From Pseudomonadota bacterium (GTDB taxonomy: Bacteria; Pseudomonadota; Alphaproteobacteria; Rhizobiales; Tepidamorphaceae), in contig JAEWYT010000039.1 of the NCBI GenBank assembly GCA_023458595.1, positions 1-41,351 of the forward strand: a DNA stretch of 41,351 nucleotides. Direction: 5' to 3'. The notes under the pieces are model-generated. The model was not told the origin of the DNA and searched no databases. It was given only the letters and a program-made list of their open reading frames with translations. The translations under genes and the position numbers were made by a program. Positions 23,024-31,082 of the stretch are shown in pieces. Each line of letters opens with the position of its first letter. The stretch's first letter is position 1.

Positions 23024-23249
23024 GGACGATTTCCGCGTAGACGCATGAGAACGGTTAAGGGGTGTGGCGGGTGCGCCACAGGGTTCAGCGCGTCTTACGT
23101 ACAATGCGAAGATTATCTTCCCTATCGTCCCTCTTCTTTCACCTGAAAAGAAAAAAGGTAGATGAAAGAAGGAGATAGAGAAAAGAGCGGCAGGGAAGAT
23201 GCGGGGACTGAGGCCCGATCGGCGGCCTCGCATCGTCCCTCATCGTCCC
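22940..23249. repeat. GGGACGAT repeat cluster (iteron-like)
   Basis: Seven exact copies of the 8-mer occur in 310 bases: plus strand at 22940, 23014 and 23023; minus strand at 22968, 23124, 23232 and 23242 (first base of each). Some are in tandem with 9- or 10-base spacing. Spread over the end of one gene and the gene-free stretch 23024-23406, they could be iterons of an origin or binding sites of an element-coded regulator. The stretch also has hairpins and an A-rich tract. Confidence 0.65.
23063..23171. promoter_or_regulatory. Hairpins in the gene-free stretch 23024-23406
   Basis: TGTGGCG (23063-23069) pairs with CGCCACA (23074-23080) around the loop GGTG. CTTCTTTCA (23133-23141) pairs with TGAAAGAAG (23163-23171) across an A-rich loop. 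Together with the GGGACGAT copies and local A-richness this looks like a control or replication region. No gene is convincing here. Confidence 0.4.
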
Positions 23250-23406
23250 TGCCGTGTCAGCGGGTCCTTCCCGGCCCTCACCTCGACACGGGTAATTCGA
23301 ACCGTGTCGGTCCTCTCGAAAGAGGCCGCCGAAAAAGGCTGAAACTTCAGCCGCACCTTCATTTTCCGATGAAAGAAGTCCTAGCCGCGCGGTGGGCGCA
23401 TAGGTG

Positions 23407-23928
23407 ATGGACCGGGATCCGCTCACGCAGGACGAAGCCTCGCCCGCCGAGCGGATCCGGCGGGCGCTCGCCCTGGTGCGGATCCTCGAGCGCGCCGCGG
23501 CCGGTGACGATCCCGACGAGGCCGAGGTCGGCGCGGCGCTCGCCGCATGGATCATCGGACCCTCGCCCGCCGACACGATCGAGGAGGCGCTCGGCCTCCG
23601 CGACCGCGGATGGCGCCGCGACCTGCGCTACGAGCTGCGCTGCCAGGTGATCCGCGCCGCCGCCGCCCGGTTCGACCTTCCCGCGAAGGTCATCGCTTCC
23701 GATCTCGCCCGCTACGCCGGCGGCCCGTGGATCCGCGAGCGCACCTCACCCTCATGCCCGCGCGCCCGGGCCGGCACCGCCGAGGCCGCCTGGTGGCGCT
23801 TCCTCGCGCTCGGCGGCAACCCTGTCGGCGAAAAACAGGTGCGCCGTATATTATTAGCCGACGATGGACATGAGCCCCCCCTCCCGATGTCCCTCCGGCC
23901 GCGCCATGCTGAGCCGCATCGGAGGTAG
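23407..23928 (+). CDS. Hypothetical phage-like protein (173 aa)
   Basis: No family is recognised. The protein is soluble, helical and Ala/Arg rich, with a low-complexity C-terminus. The ATG at 23407 follows an in-frame GTG at 23404; neither has a strong ribosome site. The next gene's ribosome site (GGAGGT, 23921-23926) lies inside its last codons. It opens the run of phage-like genes that leads to the tape-measure gene. Confidence 0.5.
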   Translation: MDRDPLTQDEASPAERIRRALALVRILERAAAGDDPDEAEVGAALAAWIIGPSPADTIEEALGLRDRGWRRDLRYELRCQVIRAAAARFDLPAKVIASDLARYAGGPWIRERTSPSCPRARAGTAEAAWWRFLALGGNPVGEKQVRRILLADDGHEPPLPMSLRPRHAEPHRR

Positions 23929-23931
23929 TTC

Positions 23932-24933
23932 ATGTCGATCATTCGCCCGCATCCTAAGCCCGCCGCCGCCGAGTTCGCGGATCGCTGCCAGAGCGCCGCC
24001 GCCCGCGCCAAAATCGGCGACCTCCTCGCCGCCGCCGGGCGCTGGGAGACGATCCAACAGGCCGCCGGCGACCGCGAGCACGCCGTCGCGCTGGAGCTCA
24101 TCGAGGTCGGTCGCGAGACCGATGCGCGCGTCTCCACGCTGCAGATCGCCGTCGACGATCGCCGCGCCAGCGCCCCCGTTCCCGAGCGGTCCTCGATCAC
24201 CTTCAACGCGCTCGCCCAGCGCGATGCCGATCTCGCGCGGCTCGCGGCCAAACGCCAGCGCCTCGAGGCCGAGGCTGCCGCCGCCGCCGAAGCCGGCGAT
24301 CGCGCCGCCGAGATCCTCGGCGGTCTGCACAGAGTCCTCGAATCGATCCGCAAGATCGCCTCATCCATCCCGGCCACCGCCCGGTTCGCGCCGGTCGACG
24401 AGCGCGAACCGGTCCCCGACCATGCCGCGATCGAGCAGCAGCGGACCATGATCGCCGACACGCAGGACCGCATCCGCGTCGCGCACGACGCCCCCGTGCC
24501 CGTCGCCGCGGCGAAGGCGGCGCTGGCAAAGCAGCTCGACGCCCTCGCCGCCGCCGGCCGCCCCAACGTCGGAAAACTGATCGCCGTCGCCGGCGGCCTC
24601 GAATGGGGTGCGAAGATCCGCGTCGACCGGATCGCGCCGATGAATGCCGCGCGCCGCGACACCATGCCCGATCCGAGCGCGCTCATCGCCTGGCTGTTCC
24701 GCGACGCGCTCGGCGCCGCACTCGAGGCGGAGCTCGACGACCTCGCCGAGGAGACCGAGGCCGCCGCGCTGACCGACGAGGACCGGGCCGCCGAGATCGC
24801 CCGGCTCGAGGCCGAACTCTATCTCCTCGAGATCCGCGAGGAGCAGATGATCGTGCGCCTCGAGCGCGCCGGCGGCGAGATCGCCCGCCGGCCCGACGCG
24901 AACCCCCGCGCCGTGCTGGGGCTCGCGCCATGA
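23932..24933 (+). CDS. Coiled-coil hypothetical protein (333 aa)
   Basis: The protein is dominated by long Ala/Glu/Arg-rich helices (about 70-130 and 250-310) that look like coiled coils; no membrane segments or catalytic motifs are visible. GGAGGT lies 5-6 bases upstream of the ATG at 23932, a strong ribosome site. Its position ahead of the tape-measure gene suggests a phage structural or assembly role, but this is inference. Confidence 0.6.
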   Translation: MSIIRPHPKPAAAEFADRCQSAAARAKIGDLLAAAGRWETIQQAAGDREHAVALELIEVGRETDARVSTLQIAVDDRRASAPVPERSSITFNALAQRDADLARLAAKRQRLEAEAAAAAEAGDRAAEILGGLHRVLESIRKIASSIPATARFAPVDEREPVPDHAAIEQQRTMIADTQDRIRVAHDAPVPVAAAKAALAKQLDALAAAGRPNVGKLIAVAGGLEWGAKIRVDRIAPMNAARRDTMPDPSALIAWLFRDALGAALEAELDDLAEETEAAALTDEDRAAEIARLEAELYLLEIREEQMIVRLERAGGEIARRPDANPRAVLGLAP

Positions 24934-25005
24934 TGTCCTCCGCGGCGACGGCGGGTTCCTCCTATGACCGCCGAACGGGTTCTCGTATGCCCGCGCCGCG
25001 ACCGG

Positions 25006-25038
25006 CCGGGCGGCGAATGCCGTCGCCGCCCGGTTTTT
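25006..25038 (+). terminator. Rho-independent terminator after the coiled-coil gene
   Basis: An 11-bp perfect stem, CCGGGCGGCGA (25006-25016) with TCGCCGCCCGG (25023-25033), has a six-base loop and is followed by five T residues (25034-25038). It lies between 24933 and the start at 25063, so it would separate transcription of the two. Confidence 0.8.
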
Positions 25039-25062
25039 CCTCCTGACCGAAAGGCCACAACG

Positions 25063-25521
25063 ATGCTGCTGAGCACGCTCCGTCCAAACCGTCACCTCCG
25101 CGAGACGATCCGCGACCTGGTGCATCCGGCCCCCGCGCCGAAGGCCGGAAAGGCAAACGACATTCTGCCCGCCGCGCCGAAGTCCGCCAGAAAGAAGCAG
25201 GCCAAGCCGGCCAAGCCGGCCTCGGCGAAGTCTGCGCCGCCGCCCCCCGACGACGGCCTCGCGCCGCATGAGCGCCGTGCCATCGCCATCGCCAAGCGCT
25301 GCGCCGCCGCGCGCCGCGGCGACCGGTCTGCGCTCAAGCCCGACACGACCGGTCTCACCGCCGATGATAAGCGCCTCGTCGCCTTCGCCGAGAAACACAA
25401 GGCCGTGATCCAGGGCCGACGCACCGCCACCGCTGCCGACGACGACGGCCTCGCGCCGCATGAGCGCCGTGCCATCGCCATCGCCAAGCGCTTTGCCGCC
25501 GCGCGGCGGCGCGGCAAATAG
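25063..25521 (+). CDS. Basic Ala/Lys/Pro-rich protein with internal repeat (152 aa)
   Basis: The N-terminus (MLLSTLRPNRHLRETIRDLV) is followed by a low-complexity Lys/Ala/Pro linker (about 30-62). Two copies of the motif DDGLAPHERRAIAIAKR follow, at about 63-79 and 127-143, separated by a charged segment. The DNA of the repeat is identical over 52 bases (25249-25300 and 25441-25492), so the duplication is recent or conserved. The start follows the terminator, with AAAGG upstream. Function unknown; a DNA-binding or scaffold role is possible. Confidence 0.55.
   Translation: MLLSTLRPNRHLRETIRDLVHPAPAPKAGKANDILPAAPKSARKKQAKPAKPASAKSAPPPPDDGLAPHERRAIAIAKRCAAARRGDRSALKPDTTGLTADDKRLVAFAEKHKAVIQGRRTATAADDDGLAPHERRAIAIAKRFAAARRRGK
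25249..25492 (+). repeat. 52-bp exact direct repeat inside the basic protein gene
   Basis: Positions 25249-25300 and 25441-25492 are identical and 192 bases (64 codons) apart, so the reading frame is kept. The repeat encodes the DDGLAPHERRAIAIAKR unit. Confidence 0.85.
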
Positions 25522-25533
25522 GAGGATTCCCTC

Positions 25534-27489
25534 ATGGCTACATCATCCAGACGCGCGCTCGAGTTCCTGGTCTCCTTCCTCGGCTCGGCCGAGGCGCGGC
25601 GCGACCTCGAGGCGATCGGATCGGCGGGCCGCAAGGGATTCGGCGATGTCGAGAAGGCCGCCGCCCGTGCCGAGGGTGACGTCGACGATCTCGGCGAGAG
25701 CTTCGAGGAGATCGTCCGCGACCTGCAGGCGCTCGGCCGCGAGGCGAAGGCCGCCCGGGACGAGCTGATGAGGGCCGCCGACGTCGAGAAGCGGTTCCAG
25801 AGCTTCGGCCGGACCGTGCGCAACGTCGTCGCGCCGCTCGCCGCGTTCTTCGCGACGCGCGAGATCGTCGACTACGCCGACACCTGGACCGAGGCCGGCA
25901 ACAAGATCGCCGCCGCAGCCGAGATCTCCGGCCGGGCCGCGAGGCCCTTGTCCGATCTCAACAAGATTGCGAGCGAGACCCGCTCTGCCTTCGAGCCGAC
26001 CGTTGATCTCTATTCCCGGCTGCTGATCGCGACCAGGAAGGTCGCCGACAGCGAGGAGGAGGTCGCGACCGCGACGGAGCTGGTCAACAAAGCCTTCAAG
26101 GCCGGTGGGGCCACGACGCAGGAACAAACGTCGGGCATCCTGCAGCTCAGCCAGGCGTTGCGCGCCGGTCTGCTGGCCGGAGATGAACTGAAATCGCTGC
26201 AGGACACCGCGCCCGTCATCCTGCAGGCGATCGCCGAGGAGTTCGGCGCGGCGGGCGACAACCTCAAAAAGCTCGGCGCCGAGGGCAAGCTGACCGCCGA
26301 TCGCGTGTTCAAAGCGATCCTCGAGGCGCAGCCGAAAATCGAGGCAGCCTTCGCCGCGACCAATCTCACGATCGGCGAATCCTTCACCGAGCTCCGCAAC
26401 CAGATGATCGAGTTCGTCGGCGCGGCCAACAAAGCATCCGGCGCCTCGCAGCTCCTCGCCGGCGCGCTCGGGCTGATCGCCCGCAACCTCAACATCATCG
26501 TTCCGCTGATCGCGCTGTTCGCCGCGGCCTGGGGCGCCGCCGCGGTCGCCAACGTGGTGCGCGACCTCAGCGCCGCCGTCGCGGCGATCAAGGCCATGAT
26601 ACCGGCGATGCGCGCCGCCGCGGTCGCCCAGCTCGCCTTCCTGGGCCCGTGGGGGCTGGCGGCCGTCGCGATCGCCGCCGTCGTCGCCGGGATCGCCCAC
26701 TTCACCGGCGCGCTCGATCCGCTCTACGAGGCGCTCGGCCTGACCAGCAAGGAGACCAAGAAGACCAGCGACGCCTTCAAGGATCTGGAAGGCAAGGTCG
26801 CGACCACGAAAACCTCGATCCTCGACATGCCGGACGCGGCGAAGGCCGCCGGCGACGGCACGGCGAAGGCGATGGCCGCCGCGGCCGAGGAGAGCCGCTC
26901 GACCTGGCAGCAGGCGCTGGATTTCATCATCGGCGACTTCAAGACCTTCGAGGGCGCGGCGAAGGAGATCTTCGACTTCCTGACCTTCAACCTCCGCGGC
27001 CTCCTGAAGCTCGCCAGGGAGGTCGGCAAGGCCATCGCCTCCGCCGTCACCGGCCGCGCCGAGGGCGGCCCGGTCGGCTTCGCCAGGGGCGGGCCGGTGC
27101 GCGGCCCCGGCACGTCGACGAGCGATTCGATCCCCGCCCGGCTGTCGAACGGCGAGTTCGTGATGCGGAAGCGCGCCGTCGATCAGTACGGCCCCGGCTT
27201 CATGCACGCGATCAATCAAGGCCTCCTGGATCTCCGCGACCTGCTCGGTTTCGCCGGCGGCGGCCTGGTCGGGGCTCTCGCCGGCAGCGTGTCGGCCCCG
27301 CTGGTTCCGGCGGCGGGGCCCGGCTTTTCCGCCGCCGATGACGTGCGCCCGCGGCTCAACACGCCCGTCATCCTGCAGATGCCCGACGGGAAGCAGTTCC
27401 AGACGATGGCCGACGAGGAGATCGCCGGCGCGCTGACGCGCTACCTCCGCGGCCGATCGCTTGCGAGCACCAGAGGACGCCGCTCATGA
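25534..27489 (+). CDS. Phage tail tape-measure-like protein
   Basis: A tape-measure protein sets tail length and is ejected with the DNA. The 651-residue protein has the N-terminal tape-measure domain (coiled coil to about 90, then TWTEAGNKIAAAAEISGRA and the ELVNKAFKAGGATTQEQ segment), two hydrophobic stretches (about 305-345 and 365-390), and the typical C-terminal GGPVRGPGTSTSDSIPARLSNGEFVM (shown in part; about 525-548). Its start is 12 bases after the previous stop. It ends overlapping the next gene by ATGA. It is short for a tape-measure and stands alone: no tube, sheath, baseplate or capsid gene was seen beside it. Confidence 0.85.
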   Translation: MATSSRRALEFLVSFLGSAEARRDLEAIGSAGRKGFGDVEKAAARAEGDVDDLGESFEEIVRDLQALGREAKAARDELMRAADVEKRFQSFGRTVRNVVAPLAAFFATREIVDYADTWTEAGNKIAAAAEISGRAARPLSDLNKIASETRSAFEPTVDLYSRLLIATRKVADSEEEVATATELVNKAFKAGGATTQEQTSGILQLSQALRAGLLAGDELKSLQDTAPVILQAIAEEFGAAGDNLKKLGAEGKLTADRVFKAILEAQPKIEAAFAATNLTIGESFTELRNQMIEFVGAANKASGASQLLAGALGLIARNLNIIVPLIALFAAAWGAAAVANVVRDLSAAVAAIKAMIPAMRAAAVAQLAFLGPWGLAAVAIAAVVAGIAHFTGALDPLYEALGLTSKETKKTSDAFKDLEGKVATTKTSILDMPDAAKAAGDGTAKAMAAAAEESRSTWQQALDFIIGDFKTFEGAAKEIFDFLTFNLRGLLKLAREVGKAIASAVTGRAEGGPVGFARGGPVRGPGTSTSDSIPARLSNGEFVMRKRAVDQYGPGFMHAINQGLLDLRDLLGFAGGGLVGALAGSVSAPLVPAAGPGFSAADDVRPRLNTPVILQMPDGKQFQTMADEEIAGALTRYLRGRSLASTRGRRS

Positions 27490-27884
27490 CAGACGACGAT
27501 ACTCGCGCCCGCCGCGCGATCGCCTACGGCCTTATGGATGTCCTGGTCGACCTACTCGCCGAGCGCGGCGGCGATATCCAGCGCCGCTACCGGCCGACAC
27601 CGCGACACCGCGAAAAACAGGACACCGGGCCGGCCGTGCTCGAGTGGACCGCGGCGACGCGGGTCAACCGGACCGTAGTGCCCGGCGTGGTCTGGTCGAT
27701 CATCCCGCGCGACGAGGAGGAGGTCTCCGAGATCGAGCGCGCGATCGTCGAGGAGCGCGTCGAGAACCCGGAGGATCCGGCGCAGTACGTCGATGTCGAG
27801 CGCGTCGAGGAGATCGCGTTCCGCGACACCGTCACCGGCCGGCGCCGCCGCTACCGCCTCAGCGACAAGGATCGCAGCCCATGA
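27486..27884 (+). CDS. Hypothetical phage-like protein (132 aa)
   Basis: The protein is acidic and charged, with an Arg/Glu-rich middle (WSIIPRDEEEVSEIERAIVEERVE) and a basic C-terminus (RRRRYRLSDKDR). No family is recognised. It overlaps the tape-measure gene and the next gene by four bases each, so it is part of a coupled set of small genes after the tape measure. Confidence 0.6.
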   Translation: MTDDDTRARRAIAYGLMDVLVDLLAERGGDIQRRYRPTPRHREKQDTGPAVLEWTAATRVNRTVVPGVVWSIIPRDEEEVSEIERAIVEERVENPEDPAQYVDVERVEEIAFRDTVTGRRRRYRLSDKDRSP

Positions 27885-28240
27885 TCAGCGATGACGACCA
27901 CGATCCCGGCGCGGCGGTGAATTTCTATTCCTGGCCAGCGGACCCCGCGCACCCGGCGCACACGTGCGAGAACCTCGCCGCAACATTCCGCACGATGATC
28001 GCCGGCTTCGCCGACGCGGCCGCGCGCTGTCCGGACGGCTGCCGGGTCGTGCTCAACTATCACGACGGCGACGCCGCCTTCATGACCGAGGCCGAGGTCT
28101 CCAAAATGGAGGCGAGCGGGATGATGCCCGCGATGGCGCTGCGCATCCTGCCGCCCGACGCCGAGGAGAAGTTCGCCGAGCTGCTGGCCGCGCTCGACGC
28201 CGCCTGGCCGCCGCGCGAAACGTCGGGGACCGCGAACTGA
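27881..28240 (+). CDS. Hypothetical protein (119 aa)
   Basis: The start at 27881 overlaps the previous stop (ATGA); a longer in-frame reading from 27461 runs through another gene and is not credible. The product has an acidic start, a histidine/cysteine-containing stretch (PAHPAHTCENLAATFR) and CPDGCRVVLNYHDGDAAFM. No family is recognised. Confidence 0.55.
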   Translation: MISDDDHDPGAAVNFYSWPADPAHPAHTCENLAATFRTMIAGFADAAARCPDGCRVVLNYHDGDAAFMTEAEVSKMEASGMMPAMALRILPPDAEEKFAELLAALDAAWPPRETSGTAN

Positions 28241-28546
28241 ATGGGGCGCCGGCCGAAGACGCCGCAGGAACGCGATCGCCGCGCCGACATGCGCCACTAC
28301 GACGTGCCGGTGCCCGATCCGCTGCCCGGCGACGGACAGGATTTCGGGGCGAAGCACAAGCTGACGCCCGAACAGAACGACCGGATCCTCGCCGCGCTGG
28401 CCCGCGCGCATCCGGACCGCGCGCCGCCGGGCCTCGGCGAGCGCCTGATCGCCGCGGGTCTGCTGCCGAAGGGCTGGCCGGCCGAGCCGATGTCGCGTTT
28501 CGCCAAATCGGAAAAACGGGCAAAGCCGAAGGGAAAACGACCATGA
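28241..28546 (+). CDS. Small basic hypothetical protein (101 aa)
   Basis: It starts immediately after the previous stop and overlaps the next gene by ATGA (28543-28546). The product is basic at both ends (MGRRPKTPQERDRR, KSEKRAKPKGKRP) with a short motif LGERLIAAGLLPKGWP in the middle. The related ending ILPAGWPVRGPNE occurs in the following protein, so the two may share a small domain. Function unknown. Confidence 0.5.
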   Translation: MGRRPKTPQERDRRADMRHYDVPVPDPLPGDGQDFGAKHKLTPEQNDRILAALARAHPDRAPPGLGERLIAAGLLPKGWPAEPMSRFAKSEKRAKPKGKRP

Positions 28547-28791
28547 CGAAGGTCAGCTCAGAAATGGAGATCCGCCGCTACGCCCGCACCCGCGGCCTCG
28601 ACTGGACGGCGGTCGGCGCCGCGTGCCGCGCCGGGACGATCCGCGCGGAGGCCTGGCGCCGCGACGCGGCGGGCTGGATCCACGTGTGGGCCGAGGCGGC
28701 CGACGAGGATCTCCGCGTCGCCGGGATCCTGCCGGCCGGCTGGCCCGTGCGCGGGCCGAACGAACGGCTGCCGTCGCCGTTCACGGCGTAA
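28543..28791 (+). CDS. Small hypothetical protein (82 aa)
   Basis: The product (MTKVSSEMEIRRYARTRGLD...) contains LRVAGILPAGWPVRGPNE, which resembles the AAGLLPKGWP stretch of the preceding protein. It overlaps that gene by four bases. No family is recognised. A hairpin (28862-28887) follows before the next gene. Confidence 0.5.
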   Translation: MTKVSSEMEIRRYARTRGLDWTAVGAACRAGTIRAEAWRRDAAGWIHVWAEAADEDLRVAGILPAGWPVRGPNERLPSPFTA

Positions 28792-28861
28792 CCAGGCGTT
28801 CACCATGCCGGGGAAAACCCGCTCGCCGCGCCGCCTGAAGCCCCATATGATCGGGGCGGGC

Positions 28862-28887
28862 CGGTGCGGCGGTGGCACGCCGCACCG
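28862..28887. promoter_or_regulatory. Hairpin ahead of the 221-aa gene
   Basis: CGGTGCGGC (28862-28870) pairs with GCCGCACCG (28879-28887), a 9-bp stem with an 8-base loop. No T-run follows on the plus strand. It could be a weak terminator for the preceding run or an mRNA structure ahead of the gene at 28922. Confidence 0.4.
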
Positions 28888-28921
28888 ACCCTTGCCACAA
28901 CCGATCTATGGAGGATCGATC

Positions 28922-29587
28922 ATGACCGCTTCCACCGCTACCACGATTCCCGCCCGCGCCGCCGCCCCGGCACTCGACGTTCACTATCCTGACCGTCGTA
29001 TCGCCGAGCTGGTCGAGAAGCACGCTGCGGCTCTCGCCGCTAGCAACGCCGCGACGACCGAGACTCAGACCGCCTGGCATGCCGGCGCCTGTGCTGCGAT
29101 AGAGGACGAGATCGCCGCGCTGCAGCCTGCCACCCTCGACGGCCTGATCGCGAAAGCGCGGCTCCACGAGCGCATGGCGGACAGCATGGACATGTCAGAA
29201 CTGGCGACCGCGATCGTCGAGGACCTGGTGCGCCTCGCCGACGACGGCGCGATCGTCGCGCCCGACACCGACGAGGAGGCCCGGCGGGTCGACGAGGTTG
29301 CGTTCGGCGAACTGATCGCGCAGTGGGAGGAGGCGACCGAGGCGGTCAACGCGCAGGCCCAGAGCGTCGGCCAGGACGCTTTCGACAAGCTCTGCGATGC
29401 CCAGTTCGCCGCCGAGCTGCGCATCGCCGCGCGGCCCGCCGTGAGCCGCCACGGGCTCTACATGAAACAGGACTTCTGCAACAAGAGGTTTGCCGCCGAC
29501 CCCGCCGAGCTCCATACCGAGCTTCTCGAATCGATCGCCGCCGACGGGGCCCGGCTGGCCCAGAACGCGATGGCGGTACCCCACTGA
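28922..29587 (+). CDS. Hypothetical protein (221 aa)
   Basis: No family is recognised. The protein is largely helical and acidic, with a helical segment about 20-110 and the C-terminal stretch GLYMKQDFCNKRFAADPAEL. The ATG at 28922 is chosen because GGAGG lies 7 bases upstream; an earlier in-frame start at 28805 lacks one. A hairpin pair follows the stop (29594-29645). Confidence 0.6.
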   Translation: MTASTATTIPARAAAPALDVHYPDRRIAELVEKHAAALAASNAATTETQTAWHAGACAAIEDEIAALQPATLDGLIAKARLHERMADSMDMSELATAIVEDLVRLADDGAIVAPDTDEEARRVDEVAFGELIAQWEEATEAVNAQAQSVGQDAFDKLCDAQFAAELRIAARPAVSRHGLYMKQDFCNKRFAADPAELHTELLESIAADGARLAQNAMAVPH

Positions 29588-29593
29588 CCGAAA

Positions 29594-29645
29594 GTCGTCA
29601 GTTTGACGACACACGATCTCAAGGCCGCCCCCGCGAGGGCGGCCT
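29594..29645 (+). terminator. Two hairpins, probable terminator
   Basis: GTCGTCA (29594-29600) pairs with TGACGAC (29604-29610), and AGGCCGCCC (29622-29630) pairs with GGGCGGCCT (29637-29645). The second is a strong GC stem but is followed only by TCGTCT, so termination may be weak. They lie between the gene ending at 29587 and the one starting at 29665. Confidence 0.5.
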
Positions 29646-29664
29646 CGTCTAGCCGGCGTATCCC

Positions 29665-30273
29665 ATGGACGAACTGACGCACACCGTCGCCGTACACGAG
29701 GCCGGCCATGCGGTCGCCTGGCTCGATCTCCGCGCCGGCGGGCGGCTCGACAAACTCACGATCGGCCGACCGACCAAGATCCAGATGATCGCGGGACTAT
29801 CACACACCGATGCGACCGCGGCGCTCGCCGGTGAAGCCGAATTCCTATACGGCGGTTGCCACGCCGATGCGCCCCCGCGCCCCGTCGCTCGAATTGCCTA
29901 TTCCCTCGCCGGGCCTCTCGCCGCGGCGAGATTTGAACTGGGCTGCCTTCCGACAGCCAGCGCCCCCGCATTCCTCCTCGCCGTCCGTCTCGACGAGGTC
30001 GCCGCCGAGGGCGACACCTGGCAGATAGACCGGGCGCTGGCCGCTGTTCACCCGCGCGCGCGCCGCCGCGTGCTGAACCGCGCCTATGCCCGCGCGCGCC
30101 GGATCGTCGATCGCGAGTGGCCCCGGATCCTCGCCCTGGGCGCCGAGCTGGCCGCCCGTGGCCGCCTCGACGGCGCGGAGGTCGAGAAGATCCTCGCTTC
30201 TTTGCCGAGGGACGCTGGGGACGCGCGGGCTCACTCGGCCGCAACGCCGCGCGGGGGCGCGGGGGCCGATTGA
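29665..30273 (+). CDS. M41-like mini-metallopeptidase
   Basis: The 202-residue protein carries the zinc motif VHEAGHAVA near residues 9-17, as in FtsH peptidases (M41), and RIAYSLAGPLAAARFE, which resembles the later M41 motif with the third metal ligand. The AAA+ ATPase domain of FtsH is absent, so this is a free peptidase-type domain. Whether it is active and on what is unknown. There is no strong ribosome site before the ATG at 29665. A role in element control, for instance cutting a repressor, would be a guess. Confidence 0.65.
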   Translation: MDELTHTVAVHEAGHAVAWLDLRAGGRLDKLTIGRPTKIQMIAGLSHTDATAALAGEAEFLYGGCHADAPPRPVARIAYSLAGPLAAARFELGCLPTASAPAFLLAVRLDEVAAEGDTWQIDRALAAVHPRARRRVLNRAYARARRIVDREWPRILALGAELAARGRLDGAEVEKILASLPRDAGDARAHSAATPRGGAGAD

Positions 30274-30274
30274 A

Positions 30275-30877
30275 TTGAATGCGCGGCCGTGGTCCCCTGC
30301 CGCGGTGCGCGACATCGATATCGAGGATCTGCTGACCTGGGCCTACCAGGCCGAGAAGGTCGACCGCCGCGGCGGCCTCGCCCGGCCGCGCGGCCATGCA
30401 TCGGCCTGGGCCTCCGTCTCCGCCTTCGGGCGGCTCGGCACCCGGCCCGACGTGAGCCGCGTGCCGGAAGGGTTCGGCGACGACGTGCCGGCCGACGCGC
30501 TCGCCGTCGAGGCCGCCGTCATGGCGCTCGAGCGCGACACCGCCGCCCTCGTCGTGATCCATGCCCGCGCCGGCACCAGGCCGGGCTATTTCGACGACGG
30601 CCCGCCGCGCCTCCGGCCGATCGTCGACGCCGGCGGCAAGGCGAAGATGCTCCGCGACGCGCGCCACAAGCCGATCGCGACCATGCTCGAATGGTCGAGC
30701 GACCGCGAGCACTGGCAATGGGAGTGCGACCAGTATGCGGCCTGGCGCACCGCCGTGGACGCGCTGTTCGACGCGCTGGGCGGCCGCCTCGAGGCGCACC
30801 GCGTCCTGCCGCCGAGGGCCGCCCGCCGGCCGTGGGAAGGGGAGGAGGACGGGCGGGAGAGGAGATTGGCGAGCTGA
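30275..30877 (+). CDS. Hypothetical protein (200 aa)
   Basis: The conserved-looking part begins IDIEDLLTWAYQAEKVDR and contains RPGYFDDGPPRLRPIVDAGGKAK and EHWQWECDQYAAWRTAVDALF. No family is named with confidence. The start is uncertain: TTG at 30275, one base after the previous stop, or GTG at 30305; earlier in-frame starts lie in the upstream gene. It is the last gene before the tRNA. Confidence 0.5.
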   Translation: MNARPWSPAAVRDIDIEDLLTWAYQAEKVDRRGGLARPRGHASAWASVSAFGRLGTRPDVSRVPEGFGDDVPADALAVEAAVMALERDTAALVVIHARAGTRPGYFDDGPPRLRPIVDAGGKAKMLRDARHKPIATMLEWSSDREHWQWECDQYAAWRTAVDALFDALGGRLEAHRVLPPRAARRPWEGEEDGRERRLAS

Positions 30878-30926
30878 TCTTTGACCGGAGGCGACGAAAC
30901 CGCCTAGCGACCGATCGAGCGTAGGC

Positions 30927-30945
30927 TGAAACGTTGGCCGACGAT
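30927..30945. repeat. Right-end motif of the integrative element
   Basis: TGAAACGTTGGCCGACGAT matches 19092-19111 with one indel and one mismatch, and CGAAAA follows 6-7 bases later in both. It lies 47 bases from the tRNA copy of the att repeat. A possible integrase arm site. Confidence 0.45.
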
Positions 30946-30992
30946 CGCGCCCGAAAAAATATACAGCGATATCAATATGTTACGAGGAATAT

Positions 30993-31082
<90 letters not shown>

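Noticed and set aside
22496..23249. CRISPR array
   Set aside because: The repeats are only 8 bases, occur on both strands and have irregular spacing of the wrong length.
23162..23407. 81-residue open frame in the repeat region
   Set aside because: It runs across the GGGACGAT repeats and a hairpin, has a low-complexity product, and the stretch is better explained as a control region.
24930..25046. 38-residue open frame after the coiled-coil gene
   Set aside because: It overlaps the clear terminator hairpin at 25006-25038 and its composition follows the hairpin; no ribosome site was seen.
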